Shown here in pieces: positions 51,801 through 60,703 of a DNA stretch of 64,000 bases. How positions within the stretch are numbered: the stretch's first letter is position 1; the number at the start of each line of letters is the position of its first letter. The translations under genes and the position numbers were made by a program. The notes under the pieces were generated by a model that ran no database searches, was not told the DNA's origin, and worked only from the letters and a program-made list of their open reading frames with translations. The DNA is from Lachnospiraceae bacterium (GTDB lineage Bacteria; Bacillota; Clostridia; Lachnospirales; Lachnospiraceae), in assembly GCA_017436865.1 (NCBI GenBank), contig JAFSCH010000046.1, positions 1-64,000 on the forward strand. The letters run 5' to 3'.

Positions 51801-52422
51801 AATTAAAAAGCTTGGAGATGTTAACGTAAATGCCATTGAGGATTATAAAAATCTTATGGAGCGTTATACTTTCTTGAAGAATCAGCATGATGATTTGATA
51901 GAGGCTGAAAAAACGTTGGAGGGCATTATTCAAGAGCTTGACACTGCTATGCGTAAGCAGTTTGCGGAGAAATTTGAAGAGATTAAGCGAGAGTTTGATA
52001 AAGTATTCAAAGAACTGTTTGGAGGCGGAAAAGGAACGCTGGAACTTATTGAGGAAGAGGATATTTTGGAAGCTGGAATCCGAATTATTGCTCAGCCACC
52101 AGGAAAGAAGTTACAGAATATGATGCAGTTATCGGGTGGTGAGAAATCCTTTACAGCAATTGCGTTATTGTTTGCAATTCAAAATCTGAAGCCTTCACCA
52201 TTCTGCCTTTTGGACGAGATTGAGGCGGCTTTGGATGAGCAAAATGTAAGTCGATTTGCGAAGTATCTGAATAAGCTTACCAAGTATACACAGTTTATTG
52301 TTATTACGCATAGACGTGGTACAATGGAGCAGGCAGACCGTTTGTATGGTATTACCATGCAGGAAAAGGGTGTGTCAACACTTGTTAGTGTTAGTTTGAT
52401 AGACAGTGCATTAGATAATTAG
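48862..52422 (+). CDS. smc: Chromosome segregation SMC protein
   Basis: The ATPase of the condensin-like complex that compacts and segregates the chromosome; partners ScpA and ScpB are not in this window. At 1186 residues it is full length. The Walker A motif GIVGPNGSGKSNVADAVRW is at residues 29-47, long coiled coils occupy about 165-500 and 680-1030, the hinge lies about 515-675 (glycine-rich VPGGAISGG at its end), and the C-terminal head carries the signature QLSGGEKSFTA and Walker B PFCLLDEIEAALD. It is 51 nt after rnc and 31 nt before ftsY. Confidence 0.98.
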   Translation: MYLKSIEVQGFKSFANKINFEFHTGITGIVGPNGSGKSNVADAVRWVLGEQRIKQLRGESMQDVIFSGTELRKPLGYAYVAITFDNSDHKLAIDYEEVTVARRIYRSGESEYSINGTPCRLKDVNELFYDTGIGKEGYSIIGQGQIEKILSGKPEEKRELFDEAAGIVKFKKRKATAQKKLEDEKQNLIRVNDILSELEKQVGPLEKQSEKAKIYLKKKEELKELDVNMFLLENSRIREQLASVEEKYRIAKDDYDETIEQYEKVRTEYDSIQSKIEELEQEIESTRNTLTDTSVMRGKLEGEINVLKEQIKSAQGNEKHFEERIATIATQLQEKEAEKARILENKSVFDQKVSEMEKERNAARDSLSQVQVRIEELNNLIEVNKNKIIQTLNDRANIKSKMASFDAMMEQLRIRKAELNSRLLRAKSDEAERDAEIKALQEAFKKINDEIIDTNNHLTQMDEEHVTFRERLMKKDEEIRTIQSKYQSLKSKLDTITNLTERYEGYGNSIQKVMEQKEKNKGIVGVVADIIKVDKEYETAIETALGGNIQNIVTDDEDTAKKMIGFLKQNRFGRATFLPLTSITNPQEFKTPDVLKEKGAIGLADSLVKTDSKYANVAKAMLGRIAVIDNIDHAVKIARKYDYGVRMVTLEGELLVPGGAISGGAFKNNSNLLGRRREIDELEEKLKNTKEALDKANKDLDNLREDRTKLRHAIEEEKSKLQDLFIKQNTARLNVVTAEERKEEAEKGFGDLKQEELEIEQKVHEINKDKESIQDELKVSESDEKAIEQEVQTYQKELETYRIEESDKTGLVGEWDVEYEKMLQKQEFEQTNLDRIEGEIVRLSSELTEVQKGLTNSQAEIELRQHNIEEITKTINASNSAQSDAEISLKEKQQAKEELSQKQKNFFSTREEISERKNALDKEVYRLNSQREKMEESMESHINYMWNEYEITLSSAVSMRNEEMTDIPTMRKQISGIKDEIKKLGDVNVNAIEDYKNLMERYTFLKNQHDDLIEAEKTLEGIIQELDTAMRKQFAEKFEEIKREFDKVFKELFGGGKGTLELIEEEDILEAGIRIIAQPPGKKLQNMMQLSGGEKSFTAIALLFAIQNLKPSPFCLLDEIEAALDEQNVSRFAKYLNKLTKYTQFIVITHRRGTMEQADRLYGITMQEKGVSTLVSVSLIDSALDN

Positions 52423-52453
52423 TAATAGGTTAAGAAAGGAGCGGGTGTAAGAA

Positions 52454-53404
52454 ATGGCAGAAGAAAAGATGGGCTTTTTTGCCCGACTGAAAAGTGGCTT
52501 AACGAAAACAAGGGATAATATTGTATCAGGTATTGATGCAGTATTTCATGGAGCATCTGAGATTGATGAGGATTTTTATGAGGAATTGGAAGAAACTCTG
52601 ATTATGGGTGATATTGGAGTAAATGCTACCAATGATATTATGGAGCGAATGAAGAAGGCTGTTAAGGAAAAACATTTGAAGCAGCCATCGGAATGTAAGC
52701 AGCTGCTTGTAGAAAGCATTAAGGAACAGATGAGAGTAGGTGAAACAGCCTATGAATTTGAGAAGAGACAGTCTGTTATTTTTGTTATTGGTGTAAATGG
52801 TGTGGGAAAGACTACTTCCGTAGGAAAGCTTGCAGGTATTTTAAAGGCACAGGATAAAAAGGTTCTGATTGCGGCAGCGGATACGTTTCGAGCAGCAGCT
52901 GGTGAACAGCTTGCAGAATGGGCGAATCGTGCAGGTGTAGATATGGTAGGCGGCAAGGATGGAGCAGATCCGGCTTCTGTTATCTATGATGCGGTGAATG
53001 CAGCCAAGGCAAGAAATGTAGATGTTCTTATCTGTGATACAGCAGGAAGACTTCATAATAAGAAGAATCTTATGGAAGAGCTGAAGAAAATGAATAGAAT
53101 TATTGACAGAGAATTCCCTAATGCGTATCGTGAGAATCTAATTGTTTTGGATGGAACAACCGGACAGAATGCATTGGCGCAGGCAAGAGAATTTGGAGAG
53201 GTTGCAAATCTTACTGGTATCGTTTTAACTAAGATGGATGGAACGGCAAAGGGTGGTATTGCGGTTGCTATTCAGTCTGAGTTGAATGTTCCGGTTAAGT
53301 ATATAGGTGTTGGTGAAACAATAGAGGACTTACAGAAATTCGATGTAGATGAATTTGTAAATGCTTTGTTTGATATAAAATCAGAGGAGGAAGAACTTGC
53401 ATAA
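52454..53404 (+). CDS. ftsY: Signal recognition particle receptor FtsY
   Basis: A 316-residue SRP GTPase with only the N and G domains; the long acidic A domain of enterobacterial FtsY is absent, as usual in Bacillota. Motifs: GVNGVGKTTSVGKL (G1), DTFRAAAGEQL (G2), DTAGRLHNK (G3), TKMDGTAKGG (G4). It receives ribosome-SRP complexes at the membrane; the SRP GTPase Ffh is encoded at 58631. AGGAGCGGG precedes the start. Confidence 0.98.
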   Translation: MAEEKMGFFARLKSGLTKTRDNIVSGIDAVFHGASEIDEDFYEELEETLIMGDIGVNATNDIMERMKKAVKEKHLKQPSECKQLLVESIKEQMRVGETAYEFEKRQSVIFVIGVNGVGKTTSVGKLAGILKAQDKKVLIAAADTFRAAAGEQLAEWANRAGVDMVGGKDGADPASVIYDAVNAAKARNVDVLICDTAGRLHNKKNLMEELKKMNRIIDREFPNAYRENLIVLDGTTGQNALAQAREFGEVANLTGIVLTKMDGTAKGGIAVAIQSELNVPVKYIGVGETIEDLQKFDVDEFVNALFDIKSEEEELA

Positions 53405-53443
53405 GATTTAGATTTTTATGCATGATAGATAAGGAGAATAGCT

Positions 53444-54664
53444 ATGGCAGACATGTTGACATTAGAAAAATTTGAAGAAGCTTCTGAACTTGTAAAAGAG
53501 GTAACTTCGGAGACAAAATTGATTTATAGTGAATTTTTAAGCAATCAGACGGGAAATAAAGTATATTTAAAACCTGAAAATATGCAGGTTACAGGAGCGT
53601 ATAAGCTAAGAGGTGCATATTATAAGATTAGCACATTAAGTCCAGAGGAAAGAGCGAAGGGCTTAATTACGGCATCTGCAGGAAATCATGCGCAGGGCGT
53701 TGCCTATGCTGCAAAGAAGTATGGCGTTAAGGCGGTTATCGTGATGCCTACTACGACTCCTTTGATGAAGGTAAATAGAACTAAGAGTTATGGTGCTGAG
53801 GTTGTTTTAAAGGGAAATGTATATGATGAAGCATGTGAATATGCGTATCAGTTAGCTGAGGAAAATGGATATACCTTTATTCATCCTTTTGATGATCTTG
53901 CGGTTGCAACAGGTCAGGGTACGATTGCGATGGAAATATTTAAGGAGCTTCCGCTTGTAGATATTATTCTTGTACCAATTGGAGGAGGCGGACTTGCGAC
54001 AGGTGCATCTACACTTGCAAAATTGTTGAATCCTAAGATTAAAGTGATCGGTGTGGAACCGGCTGGGGCAAATTGTATGCAGGAATCTATGAAAAATGGT
54101 GAGGTTCTAACACTTCCTGGAGTAAATACGATTGCAGATGGTACGGCAGTAAAGACTCCGGGTAAGAATATTTTCCCATATATTCAGAAGAATTTGGACG
54201 ATATTATTACGGTGCCGGATGAGGATTTGGTAGTATCTTTCCTTGATGTGGTTGAGAATCACAAGATGGTAGTGGAAAACTCTGGACTTCTGACTGTTGC
54301 AGCGTTGAGACGTTTGAATGAGAAGAATAAGAGAATCGTTTCTATTCTGAGCGGTGGTAATATGGACATCATTACTATGTCTTCTGTTGTTCAGCAGGGA
54401 TTAATTTTTAGAGATAGAATCTTCACAGTATCAGTGTTGCTTCCGGATAAGCCGGGTGAGCTTAGCAAAGTTTCTGATGTTATTGCTAAGGAAAATGGTA
54501 ATGTTATTAAACTTGAACATAATCAGTTTGTGTCTATCAATAGAAATGCAGCAGTAGAATTGCGTATTACACTTGAAACCTTTGGAACAGAGCATAAGAA
54601 TCAGATTATTAAAGCGCTAGAGGAAAATGGTTATCAGCCAAGACAGGTTAGAACCAATATTTAA
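53444..54664 (+). CDS. ilvA: Threonine ammonia-lyase
   Basis: A PLP enzyme that deaminates threonine to 2-oxobutanoate, either for isoleucine synthesis or for threonine breakdown. At 406 residues with one C-terminal ACT domain (about 330-406, VSVLLPDKPGELSKV) it resembles the IlvA/TdcB form common in Clostridia. The PLP lysine lies in TGAYKLRGAYYK, and the glycine-rich phosphate loop is PIGGGGLATG. It follows ftsY by 39 nt but is not functionally linked to it. Confidence 0.94.
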   Translation: MADMLTLEKFEEASELVKEVTSETKLIYSEFLSNQTGNKVYLKPENMQVTGAYKLRGAYYKISTLSPEERAKGLITASAGNHAQGVAYAAKKYGVKAVIVMPTTTPLMKVNRTKSYGAEVVLKGNVYDEACEYAYQLAEENGYTFIHPFDDLAVATGQGTIAMEIFKELPLVDIILVPIGGGGLATGASTLAKLLNPKIKVIGVEPAGANCMQESMKNGEVLTLPGVNTIADGTAVKTPGKNIFPYIQKNLDDIITVPDEDLVVSFLDVVENHKMVVENSGLLTVAALRRLNEKNKRIVSILSGGNMDIITMSSVVQQGLIFRDRIFTVSVLLPDKPGELSKVSDVIAKENGNVIKLEHNQFVSINRNAAVELRITLETFGTEHKNQIIKALEENGYQPRQVRTNI

Positions 54665-54736
54665 AATGGCTAGTGAAGAATGATGTACTTGTAGAGTTAT
54701 TGGTACAGAGTGAAAAGTAACCTTGTAGAGGTATTT

Positions 54737-55618
54737 ATGAAGATATTAGCTTCAAAAACAAAAAGAATGATAAAGAGGGCGAGAAATTATTGCATGATTA
54801 CAATAGCAGCATTGATCTATGCAATTGCAATCAGCATGTTTCTTGATCCGAATAATATAGCGCCGGGAGGAATCACCGGCGTTGCTATTTTAATAAACCG
54901 ATTTACAGATATATCAGTTGGTACGTGGAATATGATTATTAATATTCCAATTGTTTTATTAGGACTATGGAAGTTTGGGTATAAATTTATTATATCCACT
55001 ATGTATGCATTGGTTTGGATTACAGTGTTTACGGATATGCTCGCTCCTTTTGGAGCAGTAACAAATGATTTGCTAATTGCAGCTGTAATTGGCGGAGGTT
55101 TGATGGCAATAGCGCTGGCTTTGGTAATTAAAGCTGGTGCCACGACGGGCGGAACGGATATTATCGTTAAAGTAATGCGTCTAAAATGGAAGCATATTAA
55201 AACAAATACACTCTTTTTGGCGACAGATATTATTGTAATTCTTGCTTCGTGGGCAGTTTTTAGAGATATGACAGTTGCGTTTTATGCAGGAGTAACTGTT
55301 GTGATTAACTCGGTAGTAATGGATTATTGCCTATATGGATCAGATGAGGCAAAACTTATTTATATTATAACAACAAGTCCTGAGAATATAAAAAAGCGTA
55401 TATTGGAAGAACTTGATATTACAGCAACCTTGATTGAAGGTAGGGGAGCTTATACAGGAGAAAGAAAAGAAGTGGTAATGGTTGCTATGCGTAAGCAGAT
55501 GGCGCCACAGGCAGAAGAGATTGTCAAGGAAGAGGATAAAAATGCCTTTATGATTGTTTCCTCGGCAAGCGAAATTTTTGGTGAGGGATATAAGGATATT
55601 ATGCGCGAAAAGATTTAG
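54737..55618 (+). CDS. YitT family membrane protein (DUF161/DUF2179)
   Basis: A 293-residue protein with five or six membrane segments (about residues 20-195), the family motif DPNNIAPGGITGVAIL near residue 37, and a C-terminal soluble DUF2179 domain (about 210-290; TATLIEGRGAYTGERKEVV). Function is unknown; transport of a small molecule is likely. AGAGG before the ATG at 54737 supports this start over a GTG at 54710. A terminator follows immediately. Confidence 0.9.
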   Translation: MKILASKTKRMIKRARNYCMITIAALIYAIAISMFLDPNNIAPGGITGVAILINRFTDISVGTWNMIINIPIVLLGLWKFGYKFIISTMYALVWITVFTDMLAPFGAVTNDLLIAAVIGGGLMAIALALVIKAGATTGGTDIIVKVMRLKWKHIKTNTLFLATDIIVILASWAVFRDMTVAFYAGVTVVINSVVMDYCLYGSDEAKLIYIITTSPENIKKRILEELDITATLIEGRGAYTGERKEVVMVAMRKQMAPQAEEIVKEEDKNAFMIVSSASEIFGEGYKDIMREKI

Positions 55619-55651
55619 AGAAACGGTAGAGATATTGTTTCTCTTTTTTCT
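55617..55651 (+). terminator. Terminator after the YitT gene
   Basis: AGAGAAAC (55617-55624) pairs with GTTTCTCT (55637-55644), loop 12 nt, followed by TTTTTTC. It overlaps the YitT stop codon. Confidence 0.85.
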
Positions 55652-55727
55652 TGCAATGAATGTCAAAAAGTGAGAAAATTTATAATATAGGCACCTTTTT
55701 TTAGAATATATGAATTGGGGTATACGA

Positions 55728-58166
55728 ATGCAAAATAAATTATATGATAAGTTATTGCAATTGAATGTTAGTAAAGTGGGTAAAACGCTCTTTTATGCGC
55801 AGATAGTGTTTATGATTGTTTTTACATATGCGATATGGTACTATGCGCCTAGAATTGCATATTTTCAAAATGCAGATAAGGATATTATTTGGTTTGGTGA
55901 CGGGTGGAGCTATGTGAATCAAGAGGGGGAACCAATAGCGGTAAATGAACACTATCTGAAGCTACAAAAAACAGAAGAGTCTGTGGCGATTACAAAAACT
56001 TTAGATGATAATGTATTGGATGACAAATTACTTTGTTTTAGGGTTAGGGCAAAAGAGGTCTATATTTATGTAAATGATGTTTTGTGGGATGAAAAAGTAT
56101 TTCCAGAGAATAGAAGAGCATATGGAAGTTCTGTTTATATGTTTTATCAGATTCCGGTAAAGGATCTGCATCCAGGAGACAAAATTACTATGGAATTTAC
56201 ACATTCCGATACAGGGAATTTTGTTGTACAGTTTCTGTCTTTGGGGAATCGGTATAGTATTGTATCGTATGTGATTTCAAAATGTGGAATTGTAGTAGCG
56301 ATTGTTGGCTTTTCGTTGTTACTTGTTTTATTGACTATATTAATATATTACTCTGCAGTTATGCTTGGCAGAATAGAGGGGTATAAATCCTTATGGTGGT
56401 TAATAGGTTTTTTGATGATAGGGCTTGCCTATTTGCTGACGGACTGTGGTATTCTTGAACTGTGGTTGCATAAATCAGTGGTTTTGTATTGGACAAATGC
56501 GATGTCATTTATGATTATGCCTATTCCACTATTGATTTATATTAAGAGAACTTTTTTTCCAGATTCCAAGCGATATGATGTGCTGATTGCATTAAATCAT
56601 GTTTTGATAATTGGCTGTGTGATAGAATTTATCACAAGAGCATTTGATTTAATGGAAGCGTTTGTTTATGTATATGTCATTATATTGGTGGCTGTGGTTT
56701 CCGGATTGGTTGGCTTTGTTGTTGGTAAGAAAAAAACAGAGAAAGCTGTTATGTTAGGTTCTGTAGTGATTTTTATTGCTACTTTAGTAGGACTGATTGC
56801 GTATTTACGTGGTGATTCGATGGGAGTATCAAAGTTGTTTGGTACTGCTTTGTTTTTGTTCAGTTTATGTATGTTAGCGTCTACAGTTAGCTCAAGAGCA
56901 AGGATTAGTAAGGAGAAGGATAAAGCCATGATGGAAATCCTTGCAAGGGAGAAGGAGGCGGCTGAGTCGGCAAATGAGCAGAAGACCAGATTCTTATCTC
57001 ATATGTCTCATGAAATCAGAACACCATTAAATGCTGTGCTTGGTATGAATGAGTTGATTATGCGAGAAACCAAGGATGAGAATGTAAGAAAGTATTCGTA
57101 TAATATACAAAGCGCGGGAAAAACGCTTTTGGGTTTGATTAATGATGTATTGGATTTTTCTAAAATAGATACGGGAAAGATGGAGATTGTGGAGGCTGAG
57201 TATTCGGTATCTAGTATGATTCATGATGTGGTGAGTATGATGCGGGATAAGATACAGGATAAAGGCTTGGAGCTTCGCATTGATGTGAATAGTGAGATAC
57301 CGGATTGCTTGTTTGGGGATGAGATTCGCGTTAAGCAGGTTTTGATTAATCTTCTTACAAACGCGGCAAAGTATACAGAACGTGGCTGGGTTCAAATTAA
57401 AATTTGGCATAAAGAAATAGTGGATTCTGAAATACAGAGTATGGATGAAGAAAATGAAAGGAAATGGATTCAGTTATTTATGGAGGTGCAGGACTCGGGT
57501 ATTGGTATCAAAGAAGAGGAATTGCCTAGACTTTTTCATGATTTTGAACGCTTGGATCAGCTGAAAAATAGGAGTATAGAAGGGTCAGGGCTGGGTTTAA
57601 ATATTACTGCGGGGCTTGTCAGAATTATGAATGGCAATATTTATGTGGACAGTGAATATGGAAAAGGGTCTAGATTCTGGGTTGATATGCCTCAAAAAGT
57701 AATCTGTAGTACACCGATTGGTGATTATAATTCAAGAATCCGACAGGCAGAACCATCGTTGGATGGTGATTGTTTGGATATTATGTTTTTTTCGGGGAAA
57801 AAGGTACTTACGGTTGATGATAATGAGATGAATCTTGAGGTTATTTCTGCTATTTTGGAAATGATGGAGTTGGATGTATATCGTGCAAGTAGTGGTGGAG
57901 AAGCTTTGGGGATGATAGAAGTGGAAAAATATGACATTATTATTACGGATGATATGATGCCGGGAATGTCTGGGACGGAATTGATGCAGATTGTGAAAGG
58001 AAGAACGGAGGGCGTTAATGCAAGTACGCCGATGATAGTATTGACTGCAAATGCAATATCGGGCGTGGTAGATGAGTATATAAGCAAAGGATTTCAGGGA
58101 TATTTATCTAAACCCATTGATATTGAACAGCTCCAGAAAATCTTAAAGAAGTATCTAGATGAATAA
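55728..58166 (+). CDS. Hybrid sensor histidine kinase with multi-helix membrane sensor
   Basis: 812 residues from the ATG at 55728 (TTGGGG upstream; an ATG at 55710 is in frame but lacks a site). One membrane segment (about 15-35), an extracytoplasmic domain (about 40-180), then seven membrane helices (about 185-400), the 7TMR-DISM type of layout. Kinase: His428 in FLSHMSHEIRTPLNAV, HATPase_c (NLLTNAAKYTERG, DSGIGI, GSGLGLNI), and a C-terminal receiver with IIITDDMMPGMSG. No Hpt domain is attached. Its kinase core resembles the island kinase at 24030. The signal is unknown. Confidence 0.9.
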   Translation: MQNKLYDKLLQLNVSKVGKTLFYAQIVFMIVFTYAIWYYAPRIAYFQNADKDIIWFGDGWSYVNQEGEPIAVNEHYLKLQKTEESVAITKTLDDNVLDDKLLCFRVRAKEVYIYVNDVLWDEKVFPENRRAYGSSVYMFYQIPVKDLHPGDKITMEFTHSDTGNFVVQFLSLGNRYSIVSYVISKCGIVVAIVGFSLLLVLLTILIYYSAVMLGRIEGYKSLWWLIGFLMIGLAYLLTDCGILELWLHKSVVLYWTNAMSFMIMPIPLLIYIKRTFFPDSKRYDVLIALNHVLIIGCVIEFITRAFDLMEAFVYVYVIILVAVVSGLVGFVVGKKKTEKAVMLGSVVIFIATLVGLIAYLRGDSMGVSKLFGTALFLFSLCMLASTVSSRARISKEKDKAMMEILAREKEAAESANEQKTRFLSHMSHEIRTPLNAVLGMNELIMRETKDENVRKYSYNIQSAGKTLLGLINDVLDFSKIDTGKMEIVEAEYSVSSMIHDVVSMMRDKIQDKGLELRIDVNSEIPDCLFGDEIRVKQVLINLLTNAAKYTERGWVQIKIWHKEIVDSEIQSMDEENERKWIQLFMEVQDSGIGIKEEELPRLFHDFERLDQLKNRSIEGSGLGLNITAGLVRIMNGNIYVDSEYGKGSRFWVDMPQKVICSTPIGDYNSRIRQAEPSLDGDCLDIMFFSGKKVLTVDDNEMNLEVISAILEMMELDVYRASSGGEALGMIEVEKYDIIITDDMMPGMSGTELMQIVKGRTEGVNASTPMIVLTANAISGVVDEYISKGFQGYLSKPIDIEQLQKILKKYLDE

Positions 58167-58181
58167 GATATAAATGTTAAG

Positions 58182-58228
58182 GGTGTCAAGAAAAAATACT
58201 TGACACTCTTATTACGTTATAGTATTCT
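58182..58228 (+). promoter_or_regulatory. Inverted repeat and promoter before ylxM-ffh
   Basis: GTGTCAAG (58183-58190) and CTTGACAC (58199-58206) form an 8-bp perfect inverted repeat with an 8-nt A-rich centre. The right arm contains the -35 box TTGACA (58200-58205); TATTCT (58223-58228) follows after 17 nt. It could be a terminator for the upstream kinase, an operator, or both. Confidence 0.6.
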
Positions 58229-58283
58229 AGTATAGTCGCGTGGCGTGAGAATTATGTCGCGAGATACATAACCGGAGGTAGTC

Positions 58284-58628
58284 ATGAAAACAGAAAGTAT
58301 TGCAAAAGAATCCATAGAGAAACTTGAATGGAAAGGAATGCTCTTTGACTTCTATGGTGAGCTGTTAACAGAACATCAGAAGAGGATTTATGAAAATGCA
58401 ATATTGGATGATTTATCCTTGAGTGAAATTGCGGCAGAGCAGGGGATTAGCAGACAAGGAGTACATGATATTCTGAAACGTTGTGACAAAATACTGGCAG
58501 AGTATGAGAATAAGCTTCATCTTGTAGATAAATTTGCAAAGATTAAGCAAATGGTACAGGAAATCAACACTTTGACAGATGATGAGCAGATTAAAAAATT
58601 GTCCGATGAGATTATAGAGGAGCTTTAA
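58284..58628 (+). CDS. ylxM: YlxM family DNA-binding protein (UPF0122)
   Basis: A 114-residue helix-turn-helix protein resembling sigma-70 region 4 (LSLSEIAAEQGISRQGVHD, residues about 50-68). YlxM genes precede ffh throughout Bacillota and may regulate or assist the SRP pathway. CCGGAGG lies before the ATG, and the gene ends 2 nt before ffh, so the two are coupled. Confidence 0.93.
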   Translation: MKTESIAKESIEKLEWKGMLFDFYGELLTEHQKRIYENAILDDLSLSEIAAEQGISRQGVHDILKRCDKILAEYENKLHLVDKFAKIKQMVQEINTLTDDEQIKKLSDEIIEEL

Positions 58629-58630
58629 GA

Positions 58631-59986
58631 ATGGCATTTGAGAGCTTAACAGACAAATTGCAAAATGTTTTTAAAAATTTAAGAAGCAAAGGACGTCTTA
58701 CGGAAGCAGATGTTAAGGCGGCATTGAAGGAAGTTAAGATGGCTTTATTGGAAGCAGATGTTAACTTCAAGGTTGTTAAGCAATTCGTAAAGTCTGTAGA
58801 GGAACGAGCAATTGGTTCTGATGTGATGAACGGATTGAATCCGGGGCAGATGGTTATTAAGATTGTTAATGAAGAAATGGTCAATCTTATGGGCTCTGAG
58901 ACAACAGAACTTGTGCTACAGCCTGGTAAAGCAACCACGGTTATTATGATGTGTGGTCTTCAAGGTGCAGGTAAGACGACAGCAGCAGCTAAGATTGCAG
59001 GAAAACTCAAACTTAAGGGTAAGAAACCGTTGCTTGTAGCCTGTGATATTTATAGACCAGCGGCAATTGATCAGTTATCGGTAAATGCGGAAAAACAGCA
59101 GGTAGACTTTTTCTCAATGGGAACAAATCATAAGCCTGTTGATATTGTAAAAGCAGGTCTTGAACATGCGGCAAAGAATAACAATAATGTTGTAATTATC
59201 GATACTGCAGGTCGACTTCATATAGATGAAGATATGATGGCAGAGTTGCAGGAGATTAAAGAGAATGTAGAGGTGCATCAGTCCTTATTGGTAGTAGATG
59301 CCATGACAGGTCAGGATGCCGTCAATGTAGCGAAAGAATTTGACGAAAAGATAGGTGTAAACGGTGTTATCCTTTCTAAGATGGATGGCGATACACGAGG
59401 TGGTGCTGCGCTTTCAGTTAAGGCAGTTACCGGAAAGCCGATTCTTTATGTTAGTACAGGTGAGAAACTGACAGATATAGAACAGTTTTATCCTGATAGA
59501 ATGGCAAACAGAATCCTTGGAATGGGCGATGTGCTTACTTTGATTGACAAGGTGGCAGAAGCAAATTTGGATATGGATGCTGAAAAAGAGAAAGAAATGA
59601 CAGCCCGTTTAAAGAAGGGTAAGTTTGACTTCGAGGATTATTTGGAGAGTATGAACCAGATGAAGAAGTTAGGCGGTCTTTCCAGTATCTTGGGAATGAT
59701 GCCTGGAATGGGAATCAAGGCAAGTGATTTGGAATCAGCAATTGATGAGAAACAGATGGCAAGAATGGAAGCAATTGTATTATCTATGACTCCTGCTGAG
59801 AGAAAAGATCCAAAGCTTTTGAATCCAAGCAGAAAGCATAGAATTGCGAAGGGCGCAGGCGTGGATATTGCAGTTGTGAACCGTTTTATTAAGCAATTTG
59901 AGCAGTCACAGAAGATGATGAAGCAGCTCCCGGGAATGATGGGTGGCTTCGGCGGTAAAAAAGGAAGATTTAAATTTCCATTTTAA
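58631..59986 (+). CDS. ffh: Signal recognition particle protein Ffh
   Basis: The SRP GTPase that binds signal sequences and 4.5S/6S RNA. 451 residues: N domain (1-90), G domain (GLQGAGKTTAAAKIA near 108, DTAGRLHIDED, SKMDGDTRGG), and a methionine-rich M domain (about 325-451) ending in a GMMGGFGGKK tail. Works with FtsY (52454). The start codon lies 2 nt after ylxM, with the ribosome site inside ylxM. Confidence 0.98.
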   Translation: MAFESLTDKLQNVFKNLRSKGRLTEADVKAALKEVKMALLEADVNFKVVKQFVKSVEERAIGSDVMNGLNPGQMVIKIVNEEMVNLMGSETTELVLQPGKATTVIMMCGLQGAGKTTAAAKIAGKLKLKGKKPLLVACDIYRPAAIDQLSVNAEKQQVDFFSMGTNHKPVDIVKAGLEHAAKNNNNVVIIDTAGRLHIDEDMMAELQEIKENVEVHQSLLVVDAMTGQDAVNVAKEFDEKIGVNGVILSKMDGDTRGGAALSVKAVTGKPILYVSTGEKLTDIEQFYPDRMANRILGMGDVLTLIDKVAEANLDMDAEKEKEMTARLKKGKFDFEDYLESMNQMKKLGGLSSILGMMPGMGIKASDLESAIDEKQMARMEAIVLSMTPAERKDPKLLNPSRKHRIAKGAGVDIAVVNRFIKQFEQSQKMMKQLPGMMGGFGGKKGRFKFPF

Positions 59987-59995
59987 TAGTGTCAA

Positions 59996-60017
59996 CAAGC
60001 GCATATAAATGCGTTTG
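59996..60017 (+). terminator. Hairpin between ffh and rpsP
   Basis: CAAGCGCAT pairs with ATGCGTTTG (one G-T pair) around ATAA. No long T-tract follows, so attenuation or mRNA processing is as likely as termination. Confidence 0.45.
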
Positions 60018-60069
60018 CATATAAATAGTTATAATAATTTTTAAAAGAAAGAAAATGAGGTAAAGAACA

Positions 60070-60315
60070 ATGGCAGTAAAAATCAGATTAAGAAGAATGG
60101 GTCAGAAGAAAGCTCCTATCTATAGAATCATCGTAGCTGATTCAAGATCTCCTAGAGATGGAAAGTGTATCGATGAAATCGGAACTTATAACCCAAACAC
60201 AAACCCAAGTGAATTCAAGGTAGACGAAGAAGCAGCTAAGAAGTGGTTAGCAAATGGTGCTCAGCCAACAGAAGTAGTTTCCAAGATCTTCAAGTTAGCA
60301 GGTATTGAGAAATAA
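60070..60315 (+). CDS. rpsP: 30S ribosomal protein S16
   Basis: An 81-residue S16 with the usual start [20 protein letters not shown] and the [14 protein letters not shown] segment. It opens the rpsP-khpA-rimM-trmD-rplS order typical of Bacillota. Its codon use looks optimised, as expected for a ribosomal gene. Confidence 0.98.
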   Translation: MAVKIRLRRMGQKKAPIYRIIVADSRSPRDGKCIDEIGTYNPNTNPSEFKVDEEAAKKWLANGAQPTEVVSKIFKLAGIEK

Positions 60316-60344
60316 GATTGGGGAACTCTCTTGGAGGTGTAAAT

Positions 60345-60572
60345 ATGAAGGAGTTAGTTGAAGTAATTGCAAAAGCTCTAGTAGACAATCCGGACGAGGT
60401 TGTAGTAACAGAGAAGGGAAGCGGTAAGAATATCACTGTTGAACTTCATGTTGCACCAGCAGATATGGGTAAGGTTATCGGTAAACAGGGAAGAATTGCT
60501 AAGGCTATTCGCTCTGTTGTTAAGGCAGCATCATCCAAAGAAAATGTTAAGGTAGATGTTGAAATCGTTTAG
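60345..60572 (+). CDS. khpA: KH domain RNA-binding protein KhpA
   Basis: A 75-residue type II KH domain with the GxxG loop in VIGKQGRIAKAIRSV. In other Bacillota KhpA pairs with KhpB (Jag/EloR) and affects cell elongation and RNA binding. TTGGAGG at 60331-60337 selects the ATG at 60345; an in-frame TTG at 60318 is not used. It is followed by a terminator-like hairpin and two copies of the dispersed repeat. Confidence 0.95.
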   Translation: MKELVEVIAKALVDNPDEVVVTEKGSGKNITVELHVAPADMGKVIGKQGRIAKAIRSVVKAASSKENVKVDVEIV

Positions 60573-60579
60573 AGATTAT

Positions 60580-60606
60580 GGGGAGGTCTTTTAGACTCCC
60601 CTTTTC
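60580..60606 (+). terminator. Terminator-like hairpin after khpA
   Basis: GGGGAG pairs with CTCCCC (outer stem, with TC/GA continuing inside past a bulge), followed by TTTTC. It lies in an operon, so partial termination is likely. Confidence 0.7.
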
Positions 60607-60610
60607 ATTT

Positions 60611-60698
60611 AGTAGGAAATGGCTGTAGTGTAGTGTACGTTAAACAAGAATTTCGAAAGAAATTCTTGCTAAAGTGCGTGCGCTGGCACGCACTATTT
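60611..60698 (+). repeat. Dispersed two-hairpin repeat, copy 1
   Basis: AGTAGGAAATGGCTGTAGTG is followed by a variable stretch, hairpin A (CAAGAATTTC/GAAATTCTTG, loop GAAA, 60645-60668) and hairpin B (AGTGCGTGC/GCACGCACT, loop GCTG, 60673-60694), then ATTTC. Copy 2 follows at once in tandem. Confidence 0.9.
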
Positions 60699-60703
60699 CG
60701 AAT

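Noticed and set aside
54690..54720. Third copy of the short palindromic repeat (GTTA...TAAC)
   Set aside because: Only the outer 4-5 bases match; the core differs, so it was not counted.
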